NCBI RefSeq assembly: GCF_009372255.1
Contig: NZ_LXGN01000045.1
Coordinates: 296,815-360,814 of the forward strand
DNA length: 64,000 nt
Direction: 5' to 3'
From: Acinetobacter guerrae
GTDB lineage: Bacteria; Pseudomonadota; Gammaproteobacteria; Pseudomonadales; Moraxellaceae
Below are positions 10,039-18,569 of this stretch, piece by piece. The notes beneath the pieces are model-generated. The model was not told the DNA's origin and searched no databases. It worked only from the letters and a program-made list of their open reading frames with translations. The position numbers were made by a program, and so were the translations under genes. How positions within the stretch are numbered: position 1 is the first letter of the stretch; the number at the start of each line of letters is the position of its first letter.

Positions 10039-11565
10039 ATGACCACAATTATCAAACAAGATGACTTGATCACTTCGGTCAAGGATGCCCTTCAATTCAT
10101 TTCTTACTATCATCCGCAAGATTTTATTCAAGCGATGAGTCGCGCATATGACCGTGAAGAAAATCAGGCTGCTAAAGATGCAATCGCACAAATTTTGATT
10201 AACTCACGTATGTGTGCAGAAGGTCATCGCCCAATCTGTCAGGATACAGGCATCGTCAACGTTTTCCTTGAAGTAGGTCTAGACGTTAAATTTGATTTAA
10301 ACATGAGTCTAGATGATGCCATTAACGAAGGTGTTCGTCAGGGTTATTTAGAAAATTCAAATGTATTACGTGCTTCAGTTTTGGCTGACCCAGCATTTGG
10401 TCGTAAAAATACCAAAGATAACACGCCTGCGGTCATTCACTACAAACTCGTTCCGGGTAATAAAGTTGATATTACCGTTGCAGCAAAAGGCGGCGGTTCA
10501 GAAAACAAATCTAAACTTGCGATGTTGAACCCATCCGATTCGATTGTGGATTGGGTACTTAAAACTGTTCCAACGATGGGTGCAGGTTGGTGTCCGCCGG
10601 GCATGCTCGGAATTGGAATTGGCGGTACTGCTGAAAAAGCCATGATGCTTGCTAAAGAAGCATTGATGGAAGAAATCAACATGGACGAATTACTTCGTCG
10701 CGGCCCTCAAAGCAAGATGGAAGAACTTCGTATCGAGATCTTTGAGAAAGTCAATGCACTTGGAATTGGCGCGCAAGGTCTTGGTGGTTTAACGACAGTA
10801 CTGGATATTAAGATTAAAGATTATCCTTGCCATGCTGCGGGTAAACCAGTAGGTATGATTCCAAACTGTGCCGCGACTCGTCATGCACATTTCCAGCTGG
10901 ACGGTTCTGGTGTTGCACATATTCAGGCACCAAAACTTGAAGATTATCCTGCTGTGACTTGGGATTCATCTAAATCTAAACGTGTAAATTTAGATACGAT
11001 TACGCAAGAAGAAATGAACTCATGGCAGCCGGGTGATACATTACTACTCAGTGGTACGATGTACACGGGTCGTGATGCAGCACATAAACGCATGGTCGAT
11101 ATGATCGACAATGGCGAAGAATTACCTGTTGATCTTAAAGGTAAATTTATCTATTACGTTGGCCCAGTTGATCCAGTGGGCGATGAAGTAGTTGGCCCTG
11201 CTGGCCCGACAACCGCAACACGTATGGACAAATTCACACGCAAAGTGCTTGAACACACTGGCCTGTTCGGCATGATTGGTAAAGCGGATCGTGGCCCAAC
11301 TGCAATTGAAGCTATTAAGGACAATAAAGCGACTTACCTGATGGCAGTTGGTGGCGCAGCTTACCTTGTTTCTAAAGCAGTTCGTGAAGCTGAAGTGGTT
11401 GCATTTGCAGATTTGGGAATGGAAGCAATCTACAAATTTGTCGTCGAAGATATGCCTGTTTCTGTGGCTGTTGATGTCAATGGTACTTCAATTCACGCCA
11501 TTGCACCTAAAATCTGGCAAGCCAAGATTGGTAAAATTCCAGTAACAGATGCTGCGGCGGTTTAA
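10039..11565 (+). CDS. fumA: Class I fumarate hydratase, [4Fe-4S] type
   Basis: 508 residues, single-chain class I fumarase with the alpha domain first (ICQDTGIVNVF, AAKGGGSENKSKLAML) and the beta domain last (SGTMYTGRDAAHKRM, YYVGPVDPVGDEVVGPAGPTTATRMD). Conserved cysteines at ICQDTG, WCPPGMLG and PNCAATRHAHF are the likely iron-sulfur ligands. It hydrates fumarate to malate in the TCA cycle and, as an oxygen-sensitive cluster enzyme, complements the transhydrogenase and aconitase genes in this window. A strong terminator follows. Confidence 0.95.
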   Translation: MTTIIKQDDLITSVKDALQFISYYHPQDFIQAMSRAYDREENQAAKDAIAQILINSRMCAEGHRPICQDTGIVNVFLEVGLDVKFDLNMSLDDAINEGVRQGYLENSNVLRASVLADPAFGRKNTKDNTPAVIHYKLVPGNKVDITVAAKGGGSENKSKLAMLNPSDSIVDWVLKTVPTMGAGWCPPGMLGIGIGGTAEKAMMLAKEALMEEINMDELLRRGPQSKMEELRIEIFEKVNALGIGAQGLGGLTTVLDIKIKDYPCHAAGKPVGMIPNCAATRHAHFQLDGSGVAHIQAPKLEDYPAVTWDSSKSKRVNLDTITQEEMNSWQPGDTLLLSGTMYTGRDAAHKRMVDMIDNGEELPVDLKGKFIYYVGPVDPVGDEVVGPAGPTTATRMDKFTRKVLEHTGLFGMIGKADRGPTAIEAIKDNKATYLMAVGGAAYLVSKAVREAEVVAFADLGMEAIYKFVVEDMPVSVAVDVNGTSIHAIAPKIWQAKIGKIPVTDAAAV

Positions 11566-11582
11566 ATACTTATCTAAGATAT

Positions 11583-11616
11583 AAAGAAAGCACCTTACGG
11601 GGTGCTTTCTTTTTTG
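11583..11616 (+). terminator. Terminator after fumarase gene
   Basis: The stem AAAGAAAGCACC / GGTGCTTTCTTT with a TTACGG loop runs directly into a T tract. Confidence 0.9.
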
Positions 11617-11626
11617 AACAATTTAA

Positions 11627-11983
11627 TTACTCATTTAATGGATTTGGCGAGTTACCATGTATTTCCTCATTGCCCATTTGCCATTTCTTTTTACTTGTAC
11701 TTATTAAAATAAATATCCCGATCAAGGTACCAAGAGGGAATCCAATTAACATCAAGCATCCCAATCCTTGCGATAAATTTTTACCCACTTCCAACCCTTT
11801 TTTAACAGCATTTGAAGCCTTTAAATGTAAAAATCCAAGCCCAACATAAATGACTGTAATAAAAAAAAGAAATGTAATTTCATCAGATTTTCCTAATGAA
11901 ATAAAGGCGATCCATAAAAATGTAAGTATTAAGCCATAAAAAAATACCATAATACGATGTGTATAAAACAAAGATTTATTCAT
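11627..11983 (-). CDS. Small membrane protein, unknown function
   Basis: 118 residues with three likely membrane segments: about 10-30 (IMVFFYGLILTFLWIAFISL), 35-53 and 77-95 (GLGCLMLIGFPLGTLIGIFILI). It has a polar C-terminus. A GGAAA ribosome site precedes the ATG. I do not recognise a family. It faces the fumarase terminator and lies 88 bp downstream of the LysE-type gene on the same strand, so it may be co-transcribed with it. Confidence 0.6.
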   Translation of the reverse strand: MNKSLFYTHRIMVFFYGLILTFLWIAFISLGKSDEITFLFFITVIYVGLGFLHLKASNAVKKGLEVGKNLSQGLGCLMLIGFPLGTLIGIFILISTSKKKWQMGNEEIHGNSPNPLNE

Positions 11984-12071
11984 ATATTTATTTCCAGATC
12001 ATAATTGGATCATTTTTAGGAGTTATCTTGATTTATATATAAAATATTAAATTCTAAATCAAAGTAATAAA

Positions 12072-12698
12072 TTATTTATCATTTACAATTAAATATATAC
12101 CCATCCCCATAAAAACACTTGCTCCAACACGACGCATCCATCGCTGTCTTTTCGCTGTGGTCTTTAATTTTCTTATGATACCTTGGGCCAAATAAACACA
12201 ACATACATCTGCTGAAGTAAAGGCTAGATTTACAAATAATCCCAATAATAAAAATTGCAACCAAATCGAAAATATCGCATGCACATCCGTAAATTGTGGC
12301 AAAAAAGCCGCGTAGAAAATTGCTGTTTTAGGATTTAAAACTTCCACCCAAATACTTTGCCTAAATGTCTGAGGCGATAAATCATTTAGAACAGTCCCAG
12401 TATTGGCAGAGAATTTTGTTTGTAATAATTGCCAACCTAAAAATATCAACCAACATGCACCGATCAGCTTTACAACAAAATAAAGCATAGGAATAATTTC
12501 AAAAATAATAGTTAACCCTAAAGTCGCAATCAGCACATGAAAATAACCACCCAAATGAATCCCCAAAACTGCCATCAAACCCGCTTTTCGACCTTTCGTC
12601 AGCGTTTGAGTCGCGGTATATAACATTGCAGGACCGGGCATATAAGCAAATGCCAAAGTTGTGATTATAAAAATTATTAATATATGCCACGATGCCAT
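12072..12698 (-). CDS. LysE/RhtB-family amino-acid exporter
   Basis: 208 residues, the normal length, with about six membrane segments. The N-terminal FAYMPGPAMLYTATQTLTKGRKAGLMAVLGIHLGGY carries the family hallmark (PGP...G...G). Inner-membrane proton-driven export of amino acids or homoserine lactones is the family role; the substrate cannot be read. An AGGAAA ribosome site supports the start. Confidence 0.88.
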   Translation of the reverse strand: MASWHILIIFIITTLAFAYMPGPAMLYTATQTLTKGRKAGLMAVLGIHLGGYFHVLIATLGLTIIFEIIPMLYFVVKLIGACWLIFLGWQLLQTKFSANTGTVLNDLSPQTFRQSIWVEVLNPKTAIFYAAFLPQFTDVHAIFSIWLQFLLLGLFVNLAFTSADVCCVYLAQGIIRKLKTTAKRQRWMRRVGASVFMGMGIYLIVNDK

Positions 12699-12766
12699 GT
12701 TGTGATTTCCTTTTTAATTTATGTTTCTGATAAAAATACCATGATAATCTTCACATCAAAATGTAC

Positions 12767-13369
12767 TTACCAGCGACTATCATTTTCACACGCATCACCG
12801 TCCCCATCCCCATCCATTTTTGTTCCTGGACAGTTCCTCACAAACCAATCAGCTTCAGCTTTTGAAGTCATTTGTGAACAATGTATTCGACCATCGCATT
12901 TAAAGTTATTTGTATCGCTGACCATTGCTTGTCGATTTGCATGATCTAAAGTTTGCTGATTTACAACTTGATTTGATAGCTTATAGCGTTGAACAAAGCC
13001 TTGAATATATCCGCCTGCAAAATAGGCAAATACAGCTACACAGACCATGAACACCATAGTTGAAAAAATTGAACTCTGTTTCGATCTGTTGTTTTTATTC
13101 AGTACTGCTTTTTTAGATGGAGCAGAATAACGCTCTGGTGGTGTATAAACATACTTTTCTGATGGATAATCTAAACGAACAATATCAGTAGCTTTCGTTT
13201 TATGACCATCTTGAACAATTTTAAATGTGAGCTTTTCTCCTAATTGTGGAAGTATACCTTTAGGAAAATCCTTGATATGAAAAAAAATATCTTTTCCACC
13301 TTCTTCTAATGAGATAAAACCGAATCCACGCTCTTGATTATAATTTTTAATTCGACCAGATTTAGACAT
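12767..13369 (-). CDS. Cold-shock domain / transmembrane / Excalibur calcium-binding protein
   Basis: 200 residues from the ATG at 13369, which follows a GGGGGG ribosome site; the longer frame to 13465 is hydrophobic read-through of AT-rich leader. Residues 3-66 are a cold-shock domain with RNP1-like GFGFI and RNP2-like DIFFH, which bind single-stranded nucleic acid. One membrane segment follows at about 103-122. Residues about 157-195 are an Excalibur domain (C158, C164, C180, then DGDGDGDACE) expected to bind Ca2+. This places an RNA-binding domain in the cytoplasm and a calcium-binding domain in the periplasm if the topology is N-in. Function unknown. Confidence 0.82.
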   Translation of the reverse strand: MSKSGRIKNYNQERGFGFISLEEGGKDIFFHIKDFPKGILPQLGEKLTFKIVQDGHKTKATDIVRLDYPSEKYVYTPPERYSAPSKKAVLNKNNRSKQSSIFSTMVFMVCVAVFAYFAGGYIQGFVQRYKLSNQVVNQQTLDHANRQAMVSDTNNFKCDGRIHCSQMTSKAEADWFVRNCPGTKMDGDGDGDACENDSRW

Positions 13370-13459
13370 AAGCCCCCCATTTAACTTATAAAATAAAATA
13401 AAATAAAATTTAATTAAATTTATCTTTAGTGTTAGAAATATTATATTTCCAAACAAAAA

Positions 13460-13477
13460 AACCACCCGAAGGTGGTT
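13460..13477 (-). terminator. Terminator of the pnt operon
   Basis: The stem AACCACC / GGTGGTT with a CGAA-type loop is followed on the minus strand by a run of T residues, directly after pntB. Confidence 0.85.
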
Positions 13478-13495
13478 CTTTCATATCGAGTCAGA

Positions 13496-14950
13496 TTAGT
13501 GACCACCACCATTAACAGCTTTAGTCATATCTTCTACAACTTTCTTGGCATCACCAAACACCATCATAGTTTTTTCGTTATAGAACAAGTCGTTGTCTAA
13601 ACCCGCATAACCTGTTGCCATAGAGCGCTTGATCACCATAATCGTACGCGCTTTATGTGCTTCCAAAATTGGCATACCATAAATTGGAGAGCTTGGGTCA
13701 TCTTTTGCCGCTGGGTTTACCACGTCATTCGCACCAATCACCAATACGACATCAGTCGCTGGAAAATCAGAGTTAATCTCGTCCATTTCCAAAATGTCTT
13801 CGTAAGCCACATCTGCTTCTGCCAAAAGTACGTTCATGTGCCCTGGCATACGACCTGCAACAGGATGAATTGCAAAACGAACTTTTACACCTTGTTCTTT
13901 CAGGATTTCACACAACTCTTTCACTGCATTTTGTGCACGACCCTGAGCCATACCATAACCTGGTACAATCACCACGCTATCCGCATTTGACATCAGGAAG
14001 CCCGCATCGTCTGCGGAACCTGAACGGTAGTTACGCTGAACTTGCTCGTCTTTAGCAGCACTTGCAACCGCAGCACCACCCATCGCACCACCAAACAATA
14101 CATTGATGATACTACGGTTCATGGCTCTACACATAATGTACGACAGAATTGCACCTGATGAACCCACCAAGGAGCCTGCAACGATCAACATGTTATTTTC
14201 AAGGGTAAAACCAATACCCGCAGCAGCCCAACCTGAAAATGAGTTCAGCAATGAGACCACAACTGGCATATCACCGCCACCGACAGGGGCAATCCACACC
14301 CAACCAAAGGCAAGTGCAAGAATAGTCATTGACCAGAACGCAGCCATGTTGCCTGTCGTAAAGAAATAAATTCCACAAGCCAACATTGCAATAAAAATCA
14401 AGGCCTGAACAGGTTTTACCCATGAACCAGAAATCGTTTTCGCCCATTTCTTTGCTGCCAATTTACCATAGGCAAATACAGAAGCCGTAAAAGTAATCGC
14501 ACCAACGAAACAACCGACAAACAATTCGAATAAATGTACTTTACTCATGTGGGCATGTTGAACACCCGCAGCAGTCAACGCTGCTTCATTTTGTGAAAAT
14601 AATGCTGTCAGTTGATTGTTGTGTAAAATTGCAGCAATCGCAATCAAAACCGCAGCCAAACCGACTAAAGAGTGCATTAAAGCAACCGTTTCAGGCATTT
14701 GGGTCATTGGAACGGTACGCGCACGGGTAATCCCAACCACTGCACCCAGTACCATTGCCCCCACAATCATCCAGACTACAGGATGATCAGCCACAAAAAA
14801 CGTGGTCAATACAGCAATTGCCATACCGATCATACCGTAACGGTTACCTGAGATCGCTGTTTTGGGGCTAGACAAACCACGCAAAGTCAAAATAAAAAGA
14901 ACTGCACCAATCAGGTAGAACCAACCCGCATTGTCTCGAATAAATTCCAT
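13496..14950 (-). CDS. pntB: NAD(P) transhydrogenase subunit beta
   Basis: 484 residues, full length. It has about nine N-terminal membrane helices, then the NADP(H)-binding dIII domain with VIVPGYGMAQGRAQ and DVVLVIGANDVVNPAA. It uses the proton gradient to drive NADH + NADP+ to NAD+ + NADPH in the inner membrane. It is third in a three-gene operon (pntA1, pntA2, pntB); the gap to pntA2 is 12 bp with an AGAGGA ribosome site. It is followed by a terminator. Confidence 0.96.
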   Translation of the reverse strand: MEFIRDNAGWFYLIGAVLFILTLRGLSSPKTAISGNRYGMIGMAIAVLTTFFVADHPVVWMIVGAMVLGAVVGITRARTVPMTQMPETVALMHSLVGLAAVLIAIAAILHNNQLTALFSQNEAALTAAGVQHAHMSKVHLFELFVGCFVGAITFTASVFAYGKLAAKKWAKTISGSWVKPVQALIFIAMLACGIYFFTTGNMAAFWSMTILALAFGWVWIAPVGGGDMPVVVSLLNSFSGWAAAGIGFTLENNMLIVAGSLVGSSGAILSYIMCRAMNRSIINVLFGGAMGGAAVASAAKDEQVQRNYRSGSADDAGFLMSNADSVVIVPGYGMAQGRAQNAVKELCEILKEQGVKVRFAIHPVAGRMPGHMNVLLAEADVAYEDILEMDEINSDFPATDVVLVIGANDVVNPAAKDDPSSPIYGMPILEAHKARTIMVIKRSMATGYAGLDNDLFYNEKTMMVFGDAKKVVEDMTKAVNGGGH

Positions 14951-14962
14951 GTTTCAGTCCTC

Positions 14963-15277
14963 TTATTTCTTCTGCTTCGGCTTAAACATTTCCAGCATGC
15001 GCGCAGTTACCGCGAAACCACCAAAAATGTTAATACTTGCCAAGAACACTGCAATCGCGCCAAGAACACTCACGACGTTAATTGTTTGAAAATCTACGCT
15101 ACCTTCCACCCCAATCAGAGGCAGACCCACCGTCTGAATCATCGCACCAACGATAATGATCGAAGATAAAGCATTCGTGACCGCCATCAACGGCGTATGT
15201 AATGCAGGCGTAACGCCCCAAACCACGTAATAACCTACGAAAATGGCAAGGACGAAAATTGTAATCGTTTCAACCAT
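14963..15277 (-). CDS. pntA2: NAD(P) transhydrogenase subunit alpha-2 (membrane part)
   Basis: 104 residues: three to four membrane helices that in E. coli form the C-terminal part of PntA but are a separate gene here. The segments [31 protein letters not shown] and [28 protein letters not shown] are typical. It has an AAGGAG ribosome site and sits 11 bp after pntA1. The split form is known from many Gram-negative bacteria. Confidence 0.95.
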   Translation of the reverse strand: MVETITIFVLAIFVGYYVVWGVTPALHTPLMAVTNALSSIIIVGAMIQTVGLPLIGVEGSVDFQTINVVSVLGAIAVFLASINIFGGFAVTARMLEMFKPKQKK

Positions 15278-15288
15278 GAGAGATCTCC

Positions 15289-16416
15289 TTAACCACGTTT
15301 CAGCAGTACTTGACCACCATGAGTGACCAATAGGGCTTTTTGAATTTCTTCTTCTGGATTAATTGAGAAATTCTTGTCGGCATCAAATAATGTCTCAACA
15401 AAGTTAAAAACATTACGTGCATAAAGTGCAGAAGCTTCCGTCGAAAGTGTCGATGGAATATTTGGAACACCCAAAATTTTCACACCATTTTCAGTAAATA
15501 CCGTTTCACCGACTTTAGAACCTTCTACATTTCCGCCAGTTTCAACTGCCATATCTAAAATGACTGAACCTGGTTTCATTTTAGCCACTGTTTCAGCCTT
15601 GATGAGACGTGGTGCATCACGGCCTGGCAACAGTGCAGTCGTAATCACGATATCGGCATTTGATACCGCTTTATCGACAATGGCTGCCTGATCCTTGATG
15701 TACTGTTCACCCGGTGTCCAGCCGTAACCATTTTTGGCCGCTTCATCTGCACGGGCTTGTTCTTCTGGCGACATTGGCACGTCTAACCATTTACCACCCA
15801 AAGACTCTACTTGTTCTTTCGCTGTTGGACGCAAATCAGTCGCTTCAACCACAGCACCCAGACGTTTTGCAGTTGCAATCGCCTGAAGACCTGCCACACC
15901 AACTCCCATGATTACAACGCGTGCTGGCTTAACCGTTCCAGCAGCAGTCATGAGCATTGGGAACATACGTTGATATTCAGCCGCAGCAAGTAATACAGAC
16001 TTATATCCCGCCAAGTTGGCTTGAGATGATAAAACATCCATATTTTGGGCACGAGATAACGTACGCGGTAATAGCTCTAACGCAAATGCAGACACGTTTT
16101 GACTCGCAAACTGATCTAAATCAGGATTACGATATGGGTCAAACATTGCCACCACAGTGGTATTGGCTGAAAGTTTTTGAGTTTCGTCGCTTTGTGGTGC
16201 GCGAACTTTCAAAATCAATTGGCTGCCCTGATAGGCATCATCCTTAATGGTCGCACCAACCTGTTCATAGGCACTGTCGATATAAGCAGCTTTTACCCCT
16301 GCTCCACGTTCAATGACTACGCTGTGGCCAGCGCCAATCAACTTCTTTACTGTCTCAGGTGTCACGGCGACACGATTTTCACCTGTGACCGTTTCAGTTG
16401 GGATTCCGATCTGCAT
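15289..16416 (-). CDS. pntA: NAD(P) transhydrogenase subunit alpha-1
   Basis: 375 residues, the NAD(H)-binding dI domain alone. The N-terminus [21 protein letters not shown] and the alanine dehydrogenase/PNT motif [21 protein letters not shown] are present, with RAPQSDE and [15 protein letters not shown] further on. It is the first gene of the operon and has a GAGGAA ribosome site. The promoter must lie in the 239 bp shared with the divergent EamA transporter gene. No truncation. Confidence 0.96.
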   Translation of the reverse strand: MQIGIPTETVTGENRVAVTPETVKKLIGAGHSVVIERGAGVKAAYIDSAYEQVGATIKDDAYQGSQLILKVRAPQSDETQKLSANTTVVAMFDPYRNPDLDQFASQNVSAFALELLPRTLSRAQNMDVLSSQANLAGYKSVLLAAAEYQRMFPMLMTAAGTVKPARVVIMGVGVAGLQAIATAKRLGAVVEATDLRPTAKEQVESLGGKWLDVPMSPEEQARADEAAKNGYGWTPGEQYIKDQAAIVDKAVSNADIVITTALLPGRDAPRLIKAETVAKMKPGSVILDMAVETGGNVEGSKVGETVFTENGVKILGVPNIPSTLSTEASALYARNVFNFVETLFDADKNFSINPEEEIQKALLVTHGGQVLLKRG

Positions 16417-16655
16417 GAGCGTTCCTCAAGCTAATTTCCTTAAGTGCAAACATCGTTATGAACGACGTTTCCCCCAGAGTGTGTTCTTGTTGAATTTTTG
16501 GATTTTAAGCAAACTTTTGGAAAATGCTACCCATTATTTATTTAATAAATACCCATATTTTGAACTAATGATTCACGTTTATTTTTTACCAATATACAAT
16601 TCATCGGTTTTGCCTTAAGTTTGAGGCAAACGATGCCCTCCAACATGGCTTTTAA

Positions 16656-17582
16656 ATGAAACGTTTTTTATCTGCAACACAGGTCGGCTCTTTATTTGCC
16701 CTGTGTGCTGCATTTCTGTTTAGTACCAAAGCAATCTTTATTAAACAAACCTATGCCATTTCACCATTGGTCGATGCAACTGTGCTGATGGCTTTACGTA
16801 TGGGAAGCGCGTTACCGTTTTTCCTGATCATTTGCTGGTTGAATCGGCATCATAATCAGGGTCTCAACAAGAAAGATTGGCTGTTTTTAGTTTTAGCTGG
16901 GCTATTAGGCTACTACTTTGCCAGTTGGCTGGATTTTAAAGGGCTGATGTATATCAGCGCCTCTTTAGAGCGAATTATTTTATTTTTATATCCTACGCTC
17001 ACTGTGCTCGCCTCAAGTCTGATCTATCGCCAAAAAATAAATGCAAAAAGTTGGTTTGCCATTTTTTTGAGTTATGGAGGGACGGTTCTGGTGATGCTGC
17101 AAGAGTACAATATTGCACCAATTCAGGGCGGTTTTTGGCTAGGTGTTAGTCTGGTTTTCGCCAGTGCTGTGGCTTTTGCGTCTTATTTACTTATGACACC
17201 TGCCTTAATTCAAAAATTTGGTTCGTGGAACTTTACCGGTCTCGCTTTGAGCGTCGCCTGTGCAGGAACACTACTGCATTTTTTTATAGAAACAGCTCAG
17301 CCGATCCAACTATTACAACAATTACCGCCAAGTGTGTGGTGGTACGGTCTGGGGCTTGGGTTCTTTGTCACGGTTTTACCCACTGTATTATTGATGCAAA
17401 GTATTCAACGTTTGGGCGCATCTCAATCTGCAATGATTGCATCCATTGGCCCTATTCTAACCATTCTATTAGCAGTTGCTTTTTTAGGTGAACATTTAAA
17501 TACATGGCAATGGTTAGGATGTATTCTTAATATTATTGGGGTTCTGATGATTAGTTTAAGTAAGAATCGACTTAAACATTAA
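16656..17582 (+). CDS. DMT-superfamily transporter (EamA family)
   Basis: 308 residues with about ten hydrophobic helices in two repeated EamA halves; the second begins near GGFWLGVSLVFASAVAFASYLLM. The inner-membrane drug/metabolite carrier family covers many substrates, so none is proposed. The start lacks a clear ribosome site. Its stop overlaps the convergent soxR stop by four bases (TTAA used on both strands). Confidence 0.85.
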   Translation: MKRFLSATQVGSLFALCAAFLFSTKAIFIKQTYAISPLVDATVLMALRMGSALPFFLIICWLNRHHNQGLNKKDWLFLVLAGLLGYYFASWLDFKGLMYISASLERIILFLYPTLTVLASSLIYRQKINAKSWFAIFLSYGGTVLVMLQEYNIAPIQGGFWLGVSLVFASAVAFASYLLMTPALIQKFGSWNFTGLALSVACAGTLLHFFIETAQPIQLLQQLPPSVWWYGLGLGFFVTVLPTVLLMQSIQRLGASQSAMIASIGPILTILLAVAFLGEHLNTWQWLGCILNIIGVLMISLSKNRLKH

Positions 17583-18064
17583 GTTTCTGTTTGATCCAGC
17601 CGATCCAACGCAAGCAATACCTGCTGAAAATGCGCGCCTGAAGATTCTTGAGCAAGATAATCATCTGGATTACGTAATGGACATTGATCCATCGACAAGC
17701 AACCACAACCGATACACCAATCTAGTTGTTGCCGTAATTGTAATAACGTCAAAATCTTGTTATCAAGTTGCTCTTTCCAAAGCTTGGACATGTTTTGCCA
17801 ATCTTGTTTAGAGGCAATTTGCTCCTGAGGCAGCACCGAAAAAGCTTGTTTGACTTCGTCTAAACGAATCCCAACTACTTGTGCAATTTTAATAATTGCC
17901 ACGCGCCTGAGCATCGCTCTAAGATAACGCCGCTGATTACCATTGGTACGCACACTCCAGATCAGTTGTTTTTCTTCATAAAAGCGCAGTGTTGCTACAC
18001 TAACACCGCTACGTTTTGCTAACTCACCTATACTTATAAATTGCTTGAGATGATTATTTTGCAT
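17579..18064 (-). CDS. soxR: Redox-sensing MerR-family regulator SoxR
   Basis: 161 residues. The N-terminal MerR winged helix is FISIGELAKRSGVSVATLRFYEEKQLI. A dimerisation helix follows, then the [2Fe-2S] site C117-x2-C120-x-C122-x5-C128 (CIGCGCLSMDQC), which is exact for SoxR. It responds to redox-cycling compounds by oxidising its cluster and untwisting a promoter with a long spacer. Such a promoter lies in the gap to the divergent Rid/MFS operon; soxR starts only 8 bp from it. No soxS is nearby, as expected outside enterobacteria, where SoxR acts directly on efflux and redox genes. Confidence 0.93.
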   Translation of the reverse strand: MQNNHLKQFISIGELAKRSGVSVATLRFYEEKQLIWSVRTNGNQRRYLRAMLRRVAIIKIAQVVGIRLDEVKQAFSVLPQEQIASKQDWQNMSKLWKEQLDNKILTLLQLRQQLDWCIGCGCLSMDQCPLRNPDDYLAQESSGAHFQQVLLALDRLDQTET

Positions 18065-18071
18065 GATACGC

Positions 18072-18102
18072 TTGACCTCAAGTTAACTTGAGCTTTGATA
18101 CT
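18072..18102 (+). promoter_or_regulatory. SoxR-type promoter/operator for the Rid-MFS operon
   Basis: TTGACC (18072-18077) and GATACT (18097-18102) are separated by 19 bp, the long spacer that MerR-family activators need. Between them is the perfect 16-bp palindrome CTCAAGTTAACTTGAG (18077-18092), which closely matches the known SoxR box. It points toward the Rid/MFS genes. Confidence 0.88.
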
Positions 18103-18138
18103 AGCATGGCATCGTGAATCTACTTGAGAAAATCATCA

Positions 18139-18555
18139 ATGTTAATATCACCTCATCATCTTCGCATGATCAATCCAGATACATTGTATAATCCACAACC
18201 ATTCGGATATAGCCATATTGTTGAAGTACGGCAGTTTCAACGTATCATACATATTGCGGGTCAAGGCGGTGAAAATCTAGGCGGAGAACTTACCGCAGAT
18301 TTTGCCCAACAAGTTAAACAAGCTTTTCGTAATGTGCAAATCGCTTTAGACTGCGTGGGTGCAAAACTTCAAGACATTGCCATGTTACGCGTCTTGATCG
18401 TTGGTCATAATGAAATAAAGCATCATATTCTGATTGAAATTATGCAGCAATTTTGGTCTGAGCAGAAATTTCCAGCCTGTACCCTTATTCCAGTTTCACA
18501 ACTTGCAAAATCTGAAATGCTTTTTGAAGTTGAAGCAACAGCCTACTTAGATTAA
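18139..18555 (+). CDS. Rid-family protein (YjgF/YER057c/UK114), non-canonical
   Basis: About 138 residues from the ATG at 18139; a TTG at 18124 in the same frame is possible, but the GAG ribosome-site candidate lies inside that extension. The fold is recognised from VRQFQRIIHIAGQGGENLGGEL and the C-terminal EMLFEVEATAYL. The arginine that binds imine substrates in RidA deaminases (PARS...) appears as PACT here, so enamine/imine deaminase activity is doubtful and a different Rid subgroup is likely. It is the first gene after the SoxR operator and lies 14 bp before an MFS gene. Confidence 0.82.
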   Translation: MLISPHHLRMINPDTLYNPQPFGYSHIVEVRQFQRIIHIAGQGGENLGGELTADFAQQVKQAFRNVQIALDCVGAKLQDIAMLRVLIVGHNEIKHHILIEIMQQFWSEQKFPACTLIPVSQLAKSEMLFEVEATAYLD

Positions 18556-18569
18556 ATAAGAGAGCAAAA

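Noticed and set aside
16606..16631. Hairpin TTTGCCT / AGGCAAA before the EamA gene
   Set aside because: The short 7-bp stem without a T tract lies between two divergent genes, so it is not a terminator; operator status has no support.
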